64,000 nt of DNA from CAYLKS01 sp964384205 [NCBI: uncultured bacterium] (GTDB lineage Bacteria > JAGOEH01), in assembly GCA_964384205.1 (NCBI GenBank), contig CAYLKS010000008.1, positions 1-64,000 on the forward strand, in the 5' to 3' direction. This document shows positions 43,480-52,404 of the stretch, one piece after another. A program made the position numbers and the translations under genes. A model generated the notes under the pieces. That model had not been told where the DNA came from, did not search any database, and was given only the letters and a program-made list of their open reading frames with translations. Numbering within the stretch: the stretch's first letter is position 1; each line of letters begins with the position of its first letter.

Positions 43480-44180
43480 AGTGCCCTCCCAATTTCAATG
43501 AGTTTGTTTTGTGGTAAATATGGATGATATTTTATTTGTAGGTTTATGAAATATTTTTTTATTTTTATATACCACTTTATTTTTATACTTTTTTGATTTA
43601 TAAAATAGGTAATGGATAATTTTAGATTATTATTGAGCTGAATTAATGAAAAATAAAAGAACTCTTTTTCTGTTGCATCTAAATTTTGTTTAAAAGAAAT
43701 AGCATTGGTAAAATATTTATTGAAGAATAAAATGCCTGTATTAAAATTTATTTTATTGATGTAGTAATTCAAATAGATATTTTTATAATGGTAATTGATA
43801 TTGACTGTCGGCAAAAAAGTATGTGATGTATAATATCCTGAAAATTTCTGTAAGTATTCATGTAGAATAGGAGTTATTGTAATTTTTTTGTTTATTGAAA
43901 TATTGTATAAAATGTTAGTAAAAATTTCGGAATAGATTTTATAGTTTAATAAGTTGCTTTGAAGATAGAAGTTATTTAATACTATTTTGAATTTCTGGAT
44001 ATTAAGATTTTTTATATTGTAAATATTTTTATTGGCTAAATATATAACTTTTTGTTCTTCAAAATTAAAGGATTTAAGCAATATGGGGTAATATTCTATT
44101 ATATTTATTTCTTTTGTGCTAAAATTTTGAGGCATTGAATAGTTATATATTATTAATATTAATAATATTATTTTTTTCAT
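43476..44180 (-). CDS. Exported protein of unknown function, probably beta-rich
   Basis: A 234-residue protein with a signal peptide (KKIILLILIIYNYSMPQ) and alternating polar and aromatic residues in the second half (NINYHYKNIYLNYYINKINF, FFYFSLIQLNNNLKLSITYF), which look like membrane beta-strands. I do not recognise a family. It ends IEIGRAL; the GGGAGG encoding IGR is also the ribosome site of the next gene, whose start overlaps this stop. It is probably the partner of the helix-hairpin-helix barrel protein in the envelope. Confidence 0.65.
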   Translation of the reverse strand: MKKIILLILIIYNYSMPQNFSTKEINIIEYYPILLKSFNFEEQKVIYLANKNIYNIKNLNIQKFKIVLNNFYLQSNLLNYKIYSEIFTNILYNISINKKITITPILHEYLQKFSGYYTSHTFLPTVNINYHYKNIYLNYYINKINFNTGILFFNKYFTNAISFKQNLDATEKEFFYFSLIQLNNNLKLSITYFINQKSIKIKWYIKIKKYFINLQIKYHPYLPQNKLIEIGRAL

Positions 44181-44210
44181 TTATAACCTCTAAATGACTC
44201 TTTATTATAA

Positions 44211-44238
44211 ATATTAAGTATTTTTTTGAAATTGTCAA
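44211..44238 (-). promoter_or_regulatory. Predicted promoter of the two-gene envelope operon
   Basis: Minus-strand TTGACA (44238-44233), 16-nt spacer, TAATAT (44216-44211), 31 bp upstream of the ATG at 44180. Confidence 0.55.
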
Positions 44239-44391
44239 ATTTTGAAATTATAATTATTTATTTTTAGAAAAAAATACTAAAGTATTATATAATATGCTTT
44301 AAATTATTGGTAATATTTTTTTTAATTTACCAATATTAGTTAATACTTTTTTAAAATAATAAAGATTTTTTACTGTTGATTAGATATTTAA

Positions 44392-44895
44392 TTAAATTTC
44401 AATTATAATTTCTTCTATTTCTTTTCTTTTTTTATTGATATATTCATCTGCAGGATAGCCCAGTGTCATAAGTTGGACAGGTTCTTCATCTGGTCCGAGA
44501 TTTAGAATTTCTTTTACTTTATCTTTGTAAAATGCTCCTATCCAGCACGTGCCAAGTCCTTCAGTGGTTGCTGCAAGAGCAAGGTGCTCCATAGCAATAG
44601 CTAAATCAATAACATATGCAGGATACCCACATGTCATGGTATAGCCGATATTTGTCCCCACTCCTACTATTACAATATCAGCCTGAGAGATAAAAGATTG
44701 ATTTTTTGCTGCTACTTGCAATTCTGCTTTTTTTCTTTCATCTCTTATTAAATAAAATTTCCATTCCTGATAATTTCTTGCAGTTGGTGCAAATCTCACA
44801 GCATCAAAGATTTTTTGAATTTTTTCATCTTCCACTTTTTTATTCAAATATTTTCTGCAAGAATATCTTTTTTTTACAACTTCATAAAAATCCAT
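44392..44895 (-). CDS. Nitroreductase-family flavoprotein
   Basis: A 167-residue FMN-dependent oxidoreductase subunit: VKKRYSCRKYLNKKV binds the FMN phosphate, RFAPTARNYQEWKFYLI is the usual second motif, and GLGTCWIGAF precedes a closing VQLMTLGYPAD. The short form without extra insertions forms a dimer with flavin at the interface. Substrate is not predictable. It follows the Nudix gene by 13 nt and shares its operon; AGGAGG precedes the ATG. Confidence 0.92.
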   Translation of the reverse strand: MDFYEVVKKRYSCRKYLNKKVEDEKIQKIFDAVRFAPTARNYQEWKFYLIRDERKKAELQVAAKNQSFISQADIVIVGVGTNIGYTMTCGYPAYVIDLAIAMEHLALAATTEGLGTCWIGAFYKDKVKEILNLGPDEEPVQLMTLGYPADEYINKKRKEIEEIIIEI

Positions 44896-44908
44896 GTTTC
44901 CTCCTTTT

Positions 44909-45589
44909 TTAAAATTGCTTTAGAAATTTTTTTAGTCTATATAAAGCAATTTCTGTTTTTGAGTCTCCTATTTCACCATTATAGCACATTTCCAGTGCTT
45001 CCTCTATAGTAAAAATATGCAATTCTCCACCCTCTTCCATTAAGCTACCGTCACCGGTTACATGTTCTCTATTATCAAAATCTTTTTTATCAATTCTTAT
45101 TGCCTTTATGAATACTTTTTCTATAGTAAATCCTGGGGATGTTAGAATAGGTTTCCCCAAATTAATCAAATTTTCTTTGTTAATCTTAATCCCTGTTTCT
45201 TCTAATACTTCTATTTCTGCTCTTTTATCTATATCTTCTTCTTTAGTTTCGCCTTCTTCAATAATACCGGCTGGAATTTCATATACAAAAAAATTGTTTT
45301 CATTTTCAAAATCGTATTTTACAAAATTTTTTCTGAAAAACAGAGGTGGTCTCAAGCATCTTCTTAATAGAATTTTGACAGAATTATTTTCATAAAAATA
45401 TAATAAGATTCCAACAGCATCTACCTGTTTTCTATAAACAATATCGCATGTATATTCTCTTGATTTTTCATTATTTTCATATACATTTTTTAACTTGTAT
45501 CTTTTTAATTTTAGAAAACCATTTTTACATTCATCTGGTAATTCTATTTCTCTGGAGACTTCTATATTGATTAGTTTTTTTGCTGACAT
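44909..45589 (-). CDS. Nudix hydrolase
   Basis: A 226-residue protein with a Nudix box at 108-134: GIIEEGE (Gly108, Glu114) and IEVLEETGI (Glu127, Glu130, Glu131). About four extra residues lie between the halves, and Ile replaces the usual Arg before Glu127. The metal-binding Glu residues are intact. An N-terminal beta domain of about 50 residues and the insertion recall ADP-sugar or GDP-mannose-type pyrophosphatases. It probably cleaves a nucleoside diphosphate linked to a sugar or cofactor. It heads a small operon with the nitroreductase. Confidence 0.88.
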   Translation of the reverse strand: MSAKKLINIEVSREIELPDECKNGFLKLKRYKLKNVYENNEKSREYTCDIVYRKQVDAVGILLYFYENNSVKILLRRCLRPPLFFRKNFVKYDFENENNFFVYEIPAGIIEEGETKEEDIDKRAEIEVLEETGIKINKENLINLGKPILTSPGFTIEKVFIKAIRIDKKDFDNREHVTGDGSLMEEGGELHIFTIEEALEMCYNGEIGDSKTEIALYRLKKFLKQF

Positions 45590-45610
45590 TTTTTTCTCCT
45601 TTTTTTATTT

Positions 45611-45639
45611 ACAATAAAACATAATTATCCAAAAGACAA
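45611..45639 (-). promoter_or_regulatory. Possible promoter of the Nudix/nitroreductase operon
   Basis: Minus-strand TTGTCT (45639-45634), 17-nt spacer, TATTGT (45616-45611), with AAAGGAG before the ATG. Confidence 0.4.
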
Positions 45640-45646
45640 TAAAAAA

Positions 45647-46717
45647 TTATTCTATATATTCTTTTAACGCAGAGAATACAGCAGTTACAGATACGTTATC
45701 TAAACAGATTTTTTTATCACATTTATAGTCAAAGCCAAAGAAAACACATGGCGAACAATCAATATTAGATAAAATTTCAATCTGCTCACCAGGCCAGAAC
45801 CATTGAGTGGTTGATACAGGACCCGGTATAGTAATCAATTTGGTTTTATTGAATAGTGCCATGTACATTATGCCGGTATTTCCACAGATTAAAACATCTG
45901 CATCTTTAACCAGTTGATTTAGATTTAACAGATCTGTTTTATCTTGCATATTAATAAGTCTTTTATGTTTTATAGATATTTCGAATTCACTCCTTTTTCC
46001 CGTTAAAACAATATTAAAATTAGTTTTTTCTATGATTATTTTTATTAAATTTTCATATTTATTCCATGATTTTCTTACATTTCCTGCTCCGGGATGAATT
46101 AAAATATATTTTCCCCATTTTTTTTTGTAATTTTTATCAATTCCTTTGAGCTCTGTATTGATATTAATTTTTTCAATTGGTAGAAATGCAAATAATTTTA
46201 AATAGTTAAAAAATTCCCAATTGCTGTTTATATGAGGTATTGCTAAATCATAAACATAATGCCTGTATTGTTTTTCACTTTTAAATCCAATTTTGAAATT
46301 TGCTTTTAATAGACCACTAATAATTGATGATAATCTGATCCATTGACATGTATCAATTATAATATCAAACTGTTCTGTATTTAATTTCCATATTAGAGAT
46401 ACAAACTTTTTTATTTTAAATATAAATATTTTTTTGAACATTCCCCAATTTTTAAAAATTTCAAAATTTTCAGGAGCACTTAAAATGCTAATTTCAATAA
46501 ATTCTAATTTAGAAAGTCCATTGATAATAGGTAATAATAACAAGCTATCGCCCATTACATTTATAGAAATAATCAAGATTTTACATTTTTTCCTTTTTGT
46601 TAGTTCATTTAGATTAAAATTATTTTTCTTTAAATTTAATGAACCTATTACTAAAACTATTAATCTACCTAAGGTTTTATCAAGTACTTTTAATATATTA
46701 TTTCCATGAAATTTCAT
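45647..46717 (-). CDS. Glycosyltransferase family 9 (heptosyltransferase-like)
   Basis: A 356-residue GT-B enzyme: ILIISINVMGDSLLLLPII at the N-terminal acceptor loop, ILIHPGAGNVRKSWNKYENL at the donor-binding domain entry, and ADVLICGNTGIMYMALFNK for the nucleotide-sugar site. A C-terminal Cys cluster (CSPCVFFGFDYKCDKKIC) is common in family 9. Such enzymes add heptose or related sugars to the lipopolysaccharide core. It is the last gene of a GT9-methyltransferase-GT9 operon, overlapping the methyltransferase by ATGA. Confidence 0.9.
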   Translation of the reverse strand: MKFHGNNILKVLDKTLGRLIVLVIGSLNLKKNNFNLNELTKRKKCKILIISINVMGDSLLLLPIINGLSKLEFIEISILSAPENFEIFKNWGMFKKIFIFKIKKFVSLIWKLNTEQFDIIIDTCQWIRLSSIISGLLKANFKIGFKSEKQYRHYVYDLAIPHINSNWEFFNYLKLFAFLPIEKININTELKGIDKNYKKKWGKYILIHPGAGNVRKSWNKYENLIKIIIEKTNFNIVLTGKRSEFEISIKHKRLINMQDKTDLLNLNQLVKDADVLICGNTGIMYMALFNKTKLITIPGPVSTTQWFWPGEQIEILSNIDCSPCVFFGFDYKCDKKICLDNVSVTAVFSALKEYIE

Positions 46718-47352
46718 TTTATTGCCTCAATTACTAAATTTTCTATTCTTTTATTTTCATATTTTATAATATCATTAATATAGGAAGAATAATTATCCTT
46801 TTTTTCAATTTGTGAAAATCCAATATTTAATAAAATATGATAGATAGTATCGTAATCATATATCATTTTATGACCAGCGGCATAAAAAACTTTATTTAAT
46901 GCGTCTATATTTTTATTACAATTTTTGAATTCTGGATATTGAGATTGTAAGGCAAATAGAAATTTATTATCGTTATTGAAATAAGCTTCTATAAATTTTT
47001 TTAGATCAGGTGTAACCAGCCTTAGAATACCATCTTTTTTTAAAATTCTATAAATTTCTGAGAGGAAAAATATTCCCTCTTCTTTAGAAAAATGTTCAAT
47101 TAAATGCGAAGAATATACTACATCAATACTGTTATCATCAAAGGGAAGTCCTTTTTTTACATCTAATATAATGACAGTGGAAAAATATTTTTCAAAATTA
47201 GAAAAATTTGGATGATGATACAAATTGAATCTTTTTAATATTTTTTTTATATAGAATTTGAATTTTTCATATTTATAGTTTTTCATATAATCAATATTTA
47301 TATAATTATCAATAATTTGGTTAAACCCGCACCCTATATTTAATCTTTTCAT
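46714..47352 (-). CDS. Class I SAM-dependent methyltransferase
   Basis: A 212-residue Rossmann methyltransferase: RLNIGCGFN (motif I), VVYSSHLIEHFSKEEGIFF (motif IV region) and LKKDGILRLVTPDLKKFI. The closing part with AAGHKMIYDYDTIYHILLNI is typical of methyltransferases in polysaccharide or LPS clusters. Its start lies 32 nt inside the preceding GT9 gene, an unusually long overlap, but the N terminus is the normal one. It probably modifies the glycan built by the flanking GT9 enzymes. Confidence 0.88.
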   Translation of the reverse strand: MKRLNIGCGFNQIIDNYINIDYMKNYKYEKFKFYIKKILKRFNLYHHPNFSNFEKYFSTVIILDVKKGLPFDDNSIDVVYSSHLIEHFSKEEGIFFLSEIYRILKKDGILRLVTPDLKKFIEAYFNNDNKFLFALQSQYPEFKNCNKNIDALNKVFYAAGHKMIYDYDTIYHILLNIGFSQIEKKDNYSSYINDIIKYENKRIENLVIEAIK

Positions 47353-48490
47353 TTATAAACCTCGTTAATTTTGAGAATAAAATATTATCGTCAAATTTTA
47401 AGCATTCTTTTTTTATGCAGAAATTTTTTTCACATAAAGCGCATTCAGTAAAATTGAAAATCATCATATTTTGAGAAGTTCGATAAAACCACAAAAATGG
47501 GCTATCTCTCATACTAAAAATTACAAATACCGGCACATCATAAGCATAAGCAATATGTATAGCTGATGTAGAACCTGAGATAATAAATTTCGCCTTTCTA
47601 ATCAGGTTCGCAAATTCTATGAAATTTGTCTTTCCAATGTAATTTTTTATTCTTTTATTGTAAGGAATTGTTAAAGAAAGTTCTTCTTTTTTGCCTGTTA
47701 CTATAATATCAAAGTCTGTATTTTGTATTAAAAAATCTATAATTTTATGAAATAATTCAGGAGGGATTTGATTTATATTATTAATATTTTCTCCACCTCC
47801 AGGGTGAATAATAATATAAGAGTTTTTTTTAAAATTAGTAAAAGCATTATATTGAGGAATAAATATTTCTGGTTTTATGTCACATTCATTTATATGGAAA
47901 ATTTCTCTTAAAAATTTTGTTTTATTAAGTGTTGCAAAATTTTTTATATAGTCTGAATTAAATTTAAATTTAATGATATATGATAATAAAAAACCGAAAC
48001 CGCCAATATTAAAACCGATTCTTTGTTTTATACCGGCAAGGAACATCAAAATAATAGAAACAAAATCGCCTCTTGAATCTACCATAGCATCCAATTTTAG
48101 ATTTTTCATAATCTTATAATATTTATAAAATCCAATTATTTTTTTTTGAAAAGAGATTCTCCGTGAATAAATACTATTTGATAAAACAACAGTTTCATCT
48201 ATATAAGGAGAATTTTGGAAGACTATTGAATTATAATTGGTACAGATTAATATAATATCAATATTGGGATAGTGCTTTTTTAATATTTTAAATATTGGAG
48301 TGCTTAAAATTGCATCACCAATATGATCAGTAACTATAATACCTATTTTTTTTATTAGAGCAATATTTACATAATTTTTTTTAAAACCAGTAATGGAATA
48401 TCCTATAATATCTATTATAAAAATAATAAACGATATAAAACGAGATTTATACCAATATCTTCTATTTTTATAGTTTTTATTAAACATCAT
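47321..48490 (-). CDS. Glycosyltransferase family 9 (heptosyltransferase-like)
   Basis: A 389-residue GT9 enzyme with GIIVTDHIGDAILSTPIFKI, IIIHPGGGENINNINQIPPE and AKFIISGSTSAIHIAYAYDV, plus the C-terminal Cys motif CALCEKNFCIKKEC. The N-terminal 50 residues include a basic, aromatic and hydrophobic stretch that could anchor it at the inner membrane. It heads the three-gene glycan operon. No ribosome site precedes the ATG, and the predicted promoter abuts it. Confidence 0.9.
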   Translation of the reverse strand: MMFNKNYKNRRYWYKSRFISFIIFIIDIIGYSITGFKKNYVNIALIKKIGIIVTDHIGDAILSTPIFKILKKHYPNIDIILICTNYNSIVFQNSPYIDETVVLSNSIYSRRISFQKKIIGFYKYYKIMKNLKLDAMVDSRGDFVSIILMFLAGIKQRIGFNIGGFGFLLSYIIKFKFNSDYIKNFATLNKTKFLREIFHINECDIKPEIFIPQYNAFTNFKKNSYIIIHPGGGENINNINQIPPELFHKIIDFLIQNTDFDIIVTGKKEELSLTIPYNKRIKNYIGKTNFIEFANLIRKAKFIISGSTSAIHIAYAYDVPVFVIFSMRDSPFLWFYRTSQNMMIFNFTECALCEKNFCIKKECLKFDDNILFSKLTRFINEKIKYRVRV

Positions 48491-48498
48491 TCAAAAAA

Positions 48499-48525
48499 AC
48501 TATAAAAAAATGGTTAATAAGTCAA
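48499..48525 (-). promoter_or_regulatory. Possible promoter giving a nearly leaderless GT9 transcript
   Basis: Minus-strand TTGACT (48525-48520), 15-nt spacer, TATAGT (48504-48499). The expected start would fall about two bases before the ATG at 48490, as for dnaA. Confidence 0.35.
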
Positions 48526-48530
48526 TAATT

Positions 48531-49160
48531 TTATGATAATAAGTCTTTTGCAATATTTACTGCGGCATATGCGTCTTTTCCATAAGCATCTGCTTTTATT
48601 TCATCTGCAAAAGCTTGATTAACAGGGGCGCCTCCTATTATTATTTTAAATTTATCTCTAATGTGTTTTTGTTCCGAATATTCAATGACTTTTTTCATAT
48701 TTAGCATTGTAGTTGTGAGAAGGGCTGACATTGCAATTATATCTGCATTATTTTCTATGGCTACATTTACAAATTTTGATGGCTCTACATTATTGCCTAA
48801 ATCTATAGTTTCGAACCCATTTCCTTCTAACATAAATTTCACAAGGTTTTTTCCTATATCATGCATATCTCCTATAATTGTCCCAATTACAACTCTGCCT
48901 TTAGATTTTATTTTATTTTTTATAAGGTAAGGTTTTATAATATCAATACAATATTTCATAGCTCTGGCTGATATGAGCATCTGAGGTAAATAAAATTTCC
49001 CTTCTTCATAATATTTTCCTACCTGCTCCATTGCTGGTATTAAATGTTCATTGAGAATTATAGATGCTGGAATATTATTGTTTAGAGCTTCCTGTGTGAT
49101 TTTTAATGCTTCAGTATTATTGCCTTTTATTATATATTCTTTTAATTTTTCTAAATTCAT
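48531..49160 (-). CDS. Corrinoid (methylcobalamin-binding) protein of a methyltransferase system
   Basis: A 209-residue protein with the methionine-synthase-like layout. A helical cap at 1-85 (VGKYYEEGKFYLPQMLISAR) precedes a Rossmann domain with the cobalt-ligating GDMHDIGKN (Asp98-x-His100-xx-Gly103) and the IIAMSALLTTTM loop. It carries a methyl group between a substrate-specific methyltransferase and an acceptor. The gene lies 8 nt downstream of the UroD-like gene. Members act on methanol, methylamines or aryl methyl ethers; the substrate here is unknown. Confidence 0.95.
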   Translation of the reverse strand: MNLEKLKEYIIKGNNTEALKITQEALNNNIPASIILNEHLIPAMEQVGKYYEEGKFYLPQMLISARAMKYCIDIIKPYLIKNKIKSKGRVVIGTIIGDMHDIGKNLVKFMLEGNGFETIDLGNNVEPSKFVNVAIENNADIIAMSALLTTTMLNMKKVIEYSEQKHIRDKFKIIIGGAPVNQAFADEIKADAYGKDAYAAVNIAKDLLS

Positions 49161-49168
49161 TTTTCCCC

Positions 49169-50230
49169 CTATTGGATTGGATATTTCCCATATTTAATAG
49201 TATTTTTAACCATTACAATAAAATTTTCTATTTTTACATAATCTGGAATACTATTAGCGGAACTGAGGCAATAGCGTCCACCGGGAGCAAGCTTGTGTAT
49301 TTTTTCTTTTACTTCATTTTCTACATCTTCTATAGTGCCTCTTGTTAGTGTGTAAATAAGATCAATATTTCCAGCTAATGTTAATCTATTTCCAAAAGAT
49401 TTTTTTAACTCATAAATATTCATTGCTTTAGGCTCAATAGGATGAAGCGCATCTACACCAGAATTTAATATATCTTCCATAACTTCTAATAACTTCCCAT
49501 CAGAGTGATAAATAAAAGGTTTGTTATATTTTTGGGCAAGCTTGCCGATTTTTTTAAGCCATGGAAAAAAATATTTTCTTAAAGTTTCTGGATCAACCAT
49601 GAGTCCATTGCTATATGCTATATCATCACTGTACCAAAGGACTTTTACAATATCAAAGGTAATCATATTTTCAAACATGCTATAAACAATTTCTCCAATT
49701 TTATTAAATAGAACTTCAATTAAGTCTGGATTATCAAATAGAGCGTATGAAAAATTTTCAAATCCCATTAATTGCCACACCATTGTAAAAATATCACCAT
49801 ATTGGCCTATAACTGCAAGATTATCAGGTAATATTTTTGCTATTTTTTCAAATCTTGAATAATCAATATCTCTTTTTTCTGGAAATGGAAATTTTTCAAA
49901 ATCTTCAAAATTTTTAATTACATTACTGTGTTCATCTACCCAATTTATGTTTTCGTTGGATAAAGAGACATCAGAATGTCCTATACTCGATAATGTTTTG
50001 ATTTTAAAATTAACAATGGGTTGTAGTTTTACATAGTCATATCCAAATTTTAAGGCAAATCGAATTTCGTCTTCCAATGTAATTTCTTTTATATTTAATA
50101 ATTTTTTCTTTATTGATGGTGCAATACCAAGTTCAAGTAGCGGTACTCTATCAGGTTCCCCCAACCCCTTTAGAGCAGTAATTAACCTCTCATAATTTGA
50201 ATCATTAATATTTAAATCAAGATTAAACAA
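49169..50230 (-). CDS. UroD-superfamily cobamide methyltransferase-like protein
   Basis: A 353-residue TIM-barrel protein of the uroporphyrinogen-decarboxylase superfamily: LGEPDRVPLLELG near the N terminus, IYHSDGKLLEVMEDILNSGV, ALHPIEPKAMNIYELKKSFG and APGGRYCLSSANSIPDYV. The HSDG form and the following corrinoid-protein gene indicate a corrinoid-dependent methyltransferase rather than a haem enzyme. The start is UUG at 50230 behind a GGGAGGAGGG site. It is followed 8 nt later by its presumed corrinoid partner. Substrate unknown. Confidence 0.9.
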   Translation of the reverse strand: MFNLDLNINDSNYERLITALKGLGEPDRVPLLELGIAPSIKKKLLNIKEITLEDEIRFALKFGYDYVKLQPIVNFKIKTLSSIGHSDVSLSNENINWVDEHSNVIKNFEDFEKFPFPEKRDIDYSRFEKIAKILPDNLAVIGQYGDIFTMVWQLMGFENFSYALFDNPDLIEVLFNKIGEIVYSMFENMITFDIVKVLWYSDDIAYSNGLMVDPETLRKYFFPWLKKIGKLAQKYNKPFIYHSDGKLLEVMEDILNSGVDALHPIEPKAMNIYELKKSFGNRLTLAGNIDLIYTLTRGTIEDVENEVKEKIHKLAPGGRYCLSSANSIPDYVKIENFIVMVKNTIKYGKYPIQ

Positions 50231-50276
50231 GGTCCCTCCTCCCTTGTTAATAGATCTTCTAATAAGGTAATTGCAA

Positions 50277-51770
50277 TTATTTGAAATTTGTTAGATCAAG
50301 ATGTTCAAATTCTTTGAATATTCTTTGTAATAATTTAATAATTTTAGCTGTTCCACCTTTTTTATCTGCTTCCATGTTAACTACAATTAAAGGCTCATGT
50401 AAAGATAATCTTACTAATGTCCAGCCCTGTATATCTTCCTCCGTTATAGATATTCGTACACCTTCTGTGGTATCTATTGGATAATTTTGAGTTTCAGCTT
50501 CTTGTTTTACAGCTTCGATAATTTTTAATCCATAATCTTTAAAATCATCTAAATTAATTTTCAGTCTGAAAACTTTACTTTCAAGTGCTTCTTTTAAATT
50601 TTTTAATATAAAATTGAAATTTAAACCTTCTTTTTTTAATTTAGCTTGATATATCAATAATTTTGCAATTGTAAAAGAACCGTCATCTGCATATTTATTT
50701 TCTGTAAACATAATATGTCCGGAAGTTTCACCTCCGACATAACATTTGGTAGCTTGTTCGTTTAATTCTTTCATTTTGGTTTTAACATTGGCATATCCTC
50801 TTTTATATCTGCAATGGATACCATTGTGAGATTTAATGAATTCCGTGAGTCCATCAGAGGTTACACTATCTGTTACAATATAGGTATTAGGATGCTCAGA
50901 TAAAACCATTGCGGCTACCAATGCAAGCATCCGATTACCATTAACAGGTTTACCGTCTGGTAGAACAATAGATGAACGATCTCCATCTGTGTCAAAAAGA
51001 ATGCCTAAATCACCTTTTGCTTTGATTATTCTATCGGAAATTGATTTTATAGCTTCTGGGAGTTCAGGATTGGGGATATGATTCGGGAAATTCCCATCGG
51101 GCTCTAAAAAAAGGCTGTCAGATATATCCGCACCAAGTTTTGCTATTATTTTTTCAGCAAAAAATCCAGTTGCGCCATTTCCGGCATCTACTAAAATTTT
51201 CATGCCAGAGAGAGGTTTATCATAATTATGCTGATCATTTATATTTTTTTTTATAAAATTGCATATAGTATCAGAGTAAATATTCATGAAATTTTCTTTT
51301 ATAATAAAATTGTTATTACGCTGAATATCTTCAGAAATATCTGCTAATTCAGAAGCCTTTGTTAGTAATTCCTTAAGAATTTTTTTAGGTAATATATCTT
51401 TTTTATAAAAAATTTTTAATCCGTTCCAATTAGATGGTAGATGGCTTGCTGTAATCATAATACCAAAATCAGCTTTAAAATATTCCATTGCAGCAAAAAC
51501 CATGGGGGTTGTGGATACGTTTTTATATTTGGGTTCAGTCACTAATTGAATCACAGGGATGTTTTTATAAGAAAGGTAATCAGCTAATAATGATTCAATT
51601 TGAGGACCTGTAATTCTGCTGTCTTTTCCAATAACTATTTGAGGTCGATTACTTTTTTTGATAAATTCAGAGAGAACTTCTGCAATTTTATAGAGGAATG
51701 TTTTATTTAAATCTTTTTCGCCATTCCCTCTGATATCTGAACCGGAAATTAATTTTAGATAATTATTCAT
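50277..51770 (-). CDS. Phosphomannomutase/phosphoglucomutase-family enzyme
   Basis: A 497-residue alpha-D-phosphohexomutase: SGSDIRGNG at the start, MITASHLPSNWNGLK with the phosphoserine Ser109, the metal loop DTDGDR (Asp260, 262, 264) and the sugar-binding GGETSGHIMF, then a C-terminal domain with EGVRISITEEDIQGWTLVRLS. His-Leu-Pro replaces the usual His-Asn-Pro after the active Ser. It interconverts hexose 1- and 6-phosphates, feeding nucleotide-sugar synthesis for the glycan genes around it. It is downstream of a small barrel-protein gene in the operon from 53913. Confidence 0.93.
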   Translation of the reverse strand: MNNYLKLISGSDIRGNGEKDLNKTFLYKIAEVLSEFIKKSNRPQIVIGKDSRITGPQIESLLADYLSYKNIPVIQLVTEPKYKNVSTTPMVFAAMEYFKADFGIMITASHLPSNWNGLKIFYKKDILPKKILKELLTKASELADISEDIQRNNNFIIKENFMNIYSDTICNFIKKNINDQHNYDKPLSGMKILVDAGNGATGFFAEKIIAKLGADISDSLFLEPDGNFPNHIPNPELPEAIKSISDRIIKAKGDLGILFDTDGDRSSIVLPDGKPVNGNRMLALVAAMVLSEHPNTYIVTDSVTSDGLTEFIKSHNGIHCRYKRGYANVKTKMKELNEQATKCYVGGETSGHIMFTENKYADDGSFTIAKLLIYQAKLKKEGLNFNFILKNLKEALESKVFRLKINLDDFKDYGLKIIEAVKQEAETQNYPIDTTEGVRISITEEDIQGWTLVRLSLHEPLIVVNMEADKKGGTAKIIKLLQRIFKEFEHLDLTNFK

Positions 51771-51794
51771 GATATATCACCTTTTTAAATTTTG

Positions 51795-52391
51795 TTAGAA
51801 TTTTAGTCCAACTTTTATAGGAACAAAAGAGATGTTGTTATCTTTTGTTTTTAAATAATAGAAATTGATATCGAGGAAAAGATTTGTATTTTCTAATAGT
51901 AGATTAGCACCTAATCCAAAGTGAATATAAAAAGATGTGGTGTTAACAGATTTGATATCTATCACGTTGTTAGAATCTGCAAAAATTTTTATATCATCAG
52001 AGGAAGTTTTGTGTAAACCGGCTCCGGCAATTATATATGGAAGTACATTGGCTTCATCATTAAAAGGAACAATTTTTTCAAAAGAAGCACCGATGTTTAT
52101 AATATTTATATAATCGCCACCTGTTAAGAGACTTTTTTCTGGAGCGAGATTAAGAAATTCTAAATAATCTCTTGCAGTGATTGGTGTTCGAGCAAATTCA
52201 AAATTTATAAAAGCATCTAAATTTGTTAAGATGTGTTTTCCTGCACTTCCAGACATAAGAACGCCACTGGAATATCCATTTCGTAAAGTATCAGGAGAAA
52301 CAATGTTAAAAGTGCCAATTCCTACTTTATAAATCGGTTTTGTATATGATATAGAAAACAAAATAGTCAGAATAAGAATAATTTTTTTCAT
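51795..52391 (-). CDS. Small outer-membrane beta-barrel protein
   Basis: A 198-residue protein with a signal peptide (MKKIILILTILFSISYT) and eight or so amphipathic strands (KVGIGTFNIV, INIGASFEKIV, YIIAGAGLHKT, FYIHFGLGANLLL) ending IKVGLKF, with a C-terminal Phe. It fits the OmpA/PorT-like eight-strand barrels of unknown function. It sits 13 nt after the PPIase-like lipoprotein gene, which could help fold it. Confidence 0.82.
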   Translation of the reverse strand: MKKIILILTILFSISYTKPIYKVGIGTFNIVSPDTLRNGYSSGVLMSGSAGKHILTNLDAFINFEFARTPITARDYLEFLNLAPEKSLLTGGDYINIINIGASFEKIVPFNDEANVLPYIIAGAGLHKTSSDDIKIFADSNNVIDIKSVNTTSFYIHFGLGANLLLENTNLFLDINFYYLKTKDNNISFVPIKVGLKF

Positions 52392-52404
52392 TGAACAAAC
52401 TCCT

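Noticed and set aside
50228-50230. The UroD-like protein as a haem-pathway uroporphyrinogen decarboxylase (HemE)
   Set aside because: The HSDG and EPKAMNIYELK motifs and the adjacent corrinoid protein fit the methyltransferase branch; HemE-specific N-terminal motifs are not present.
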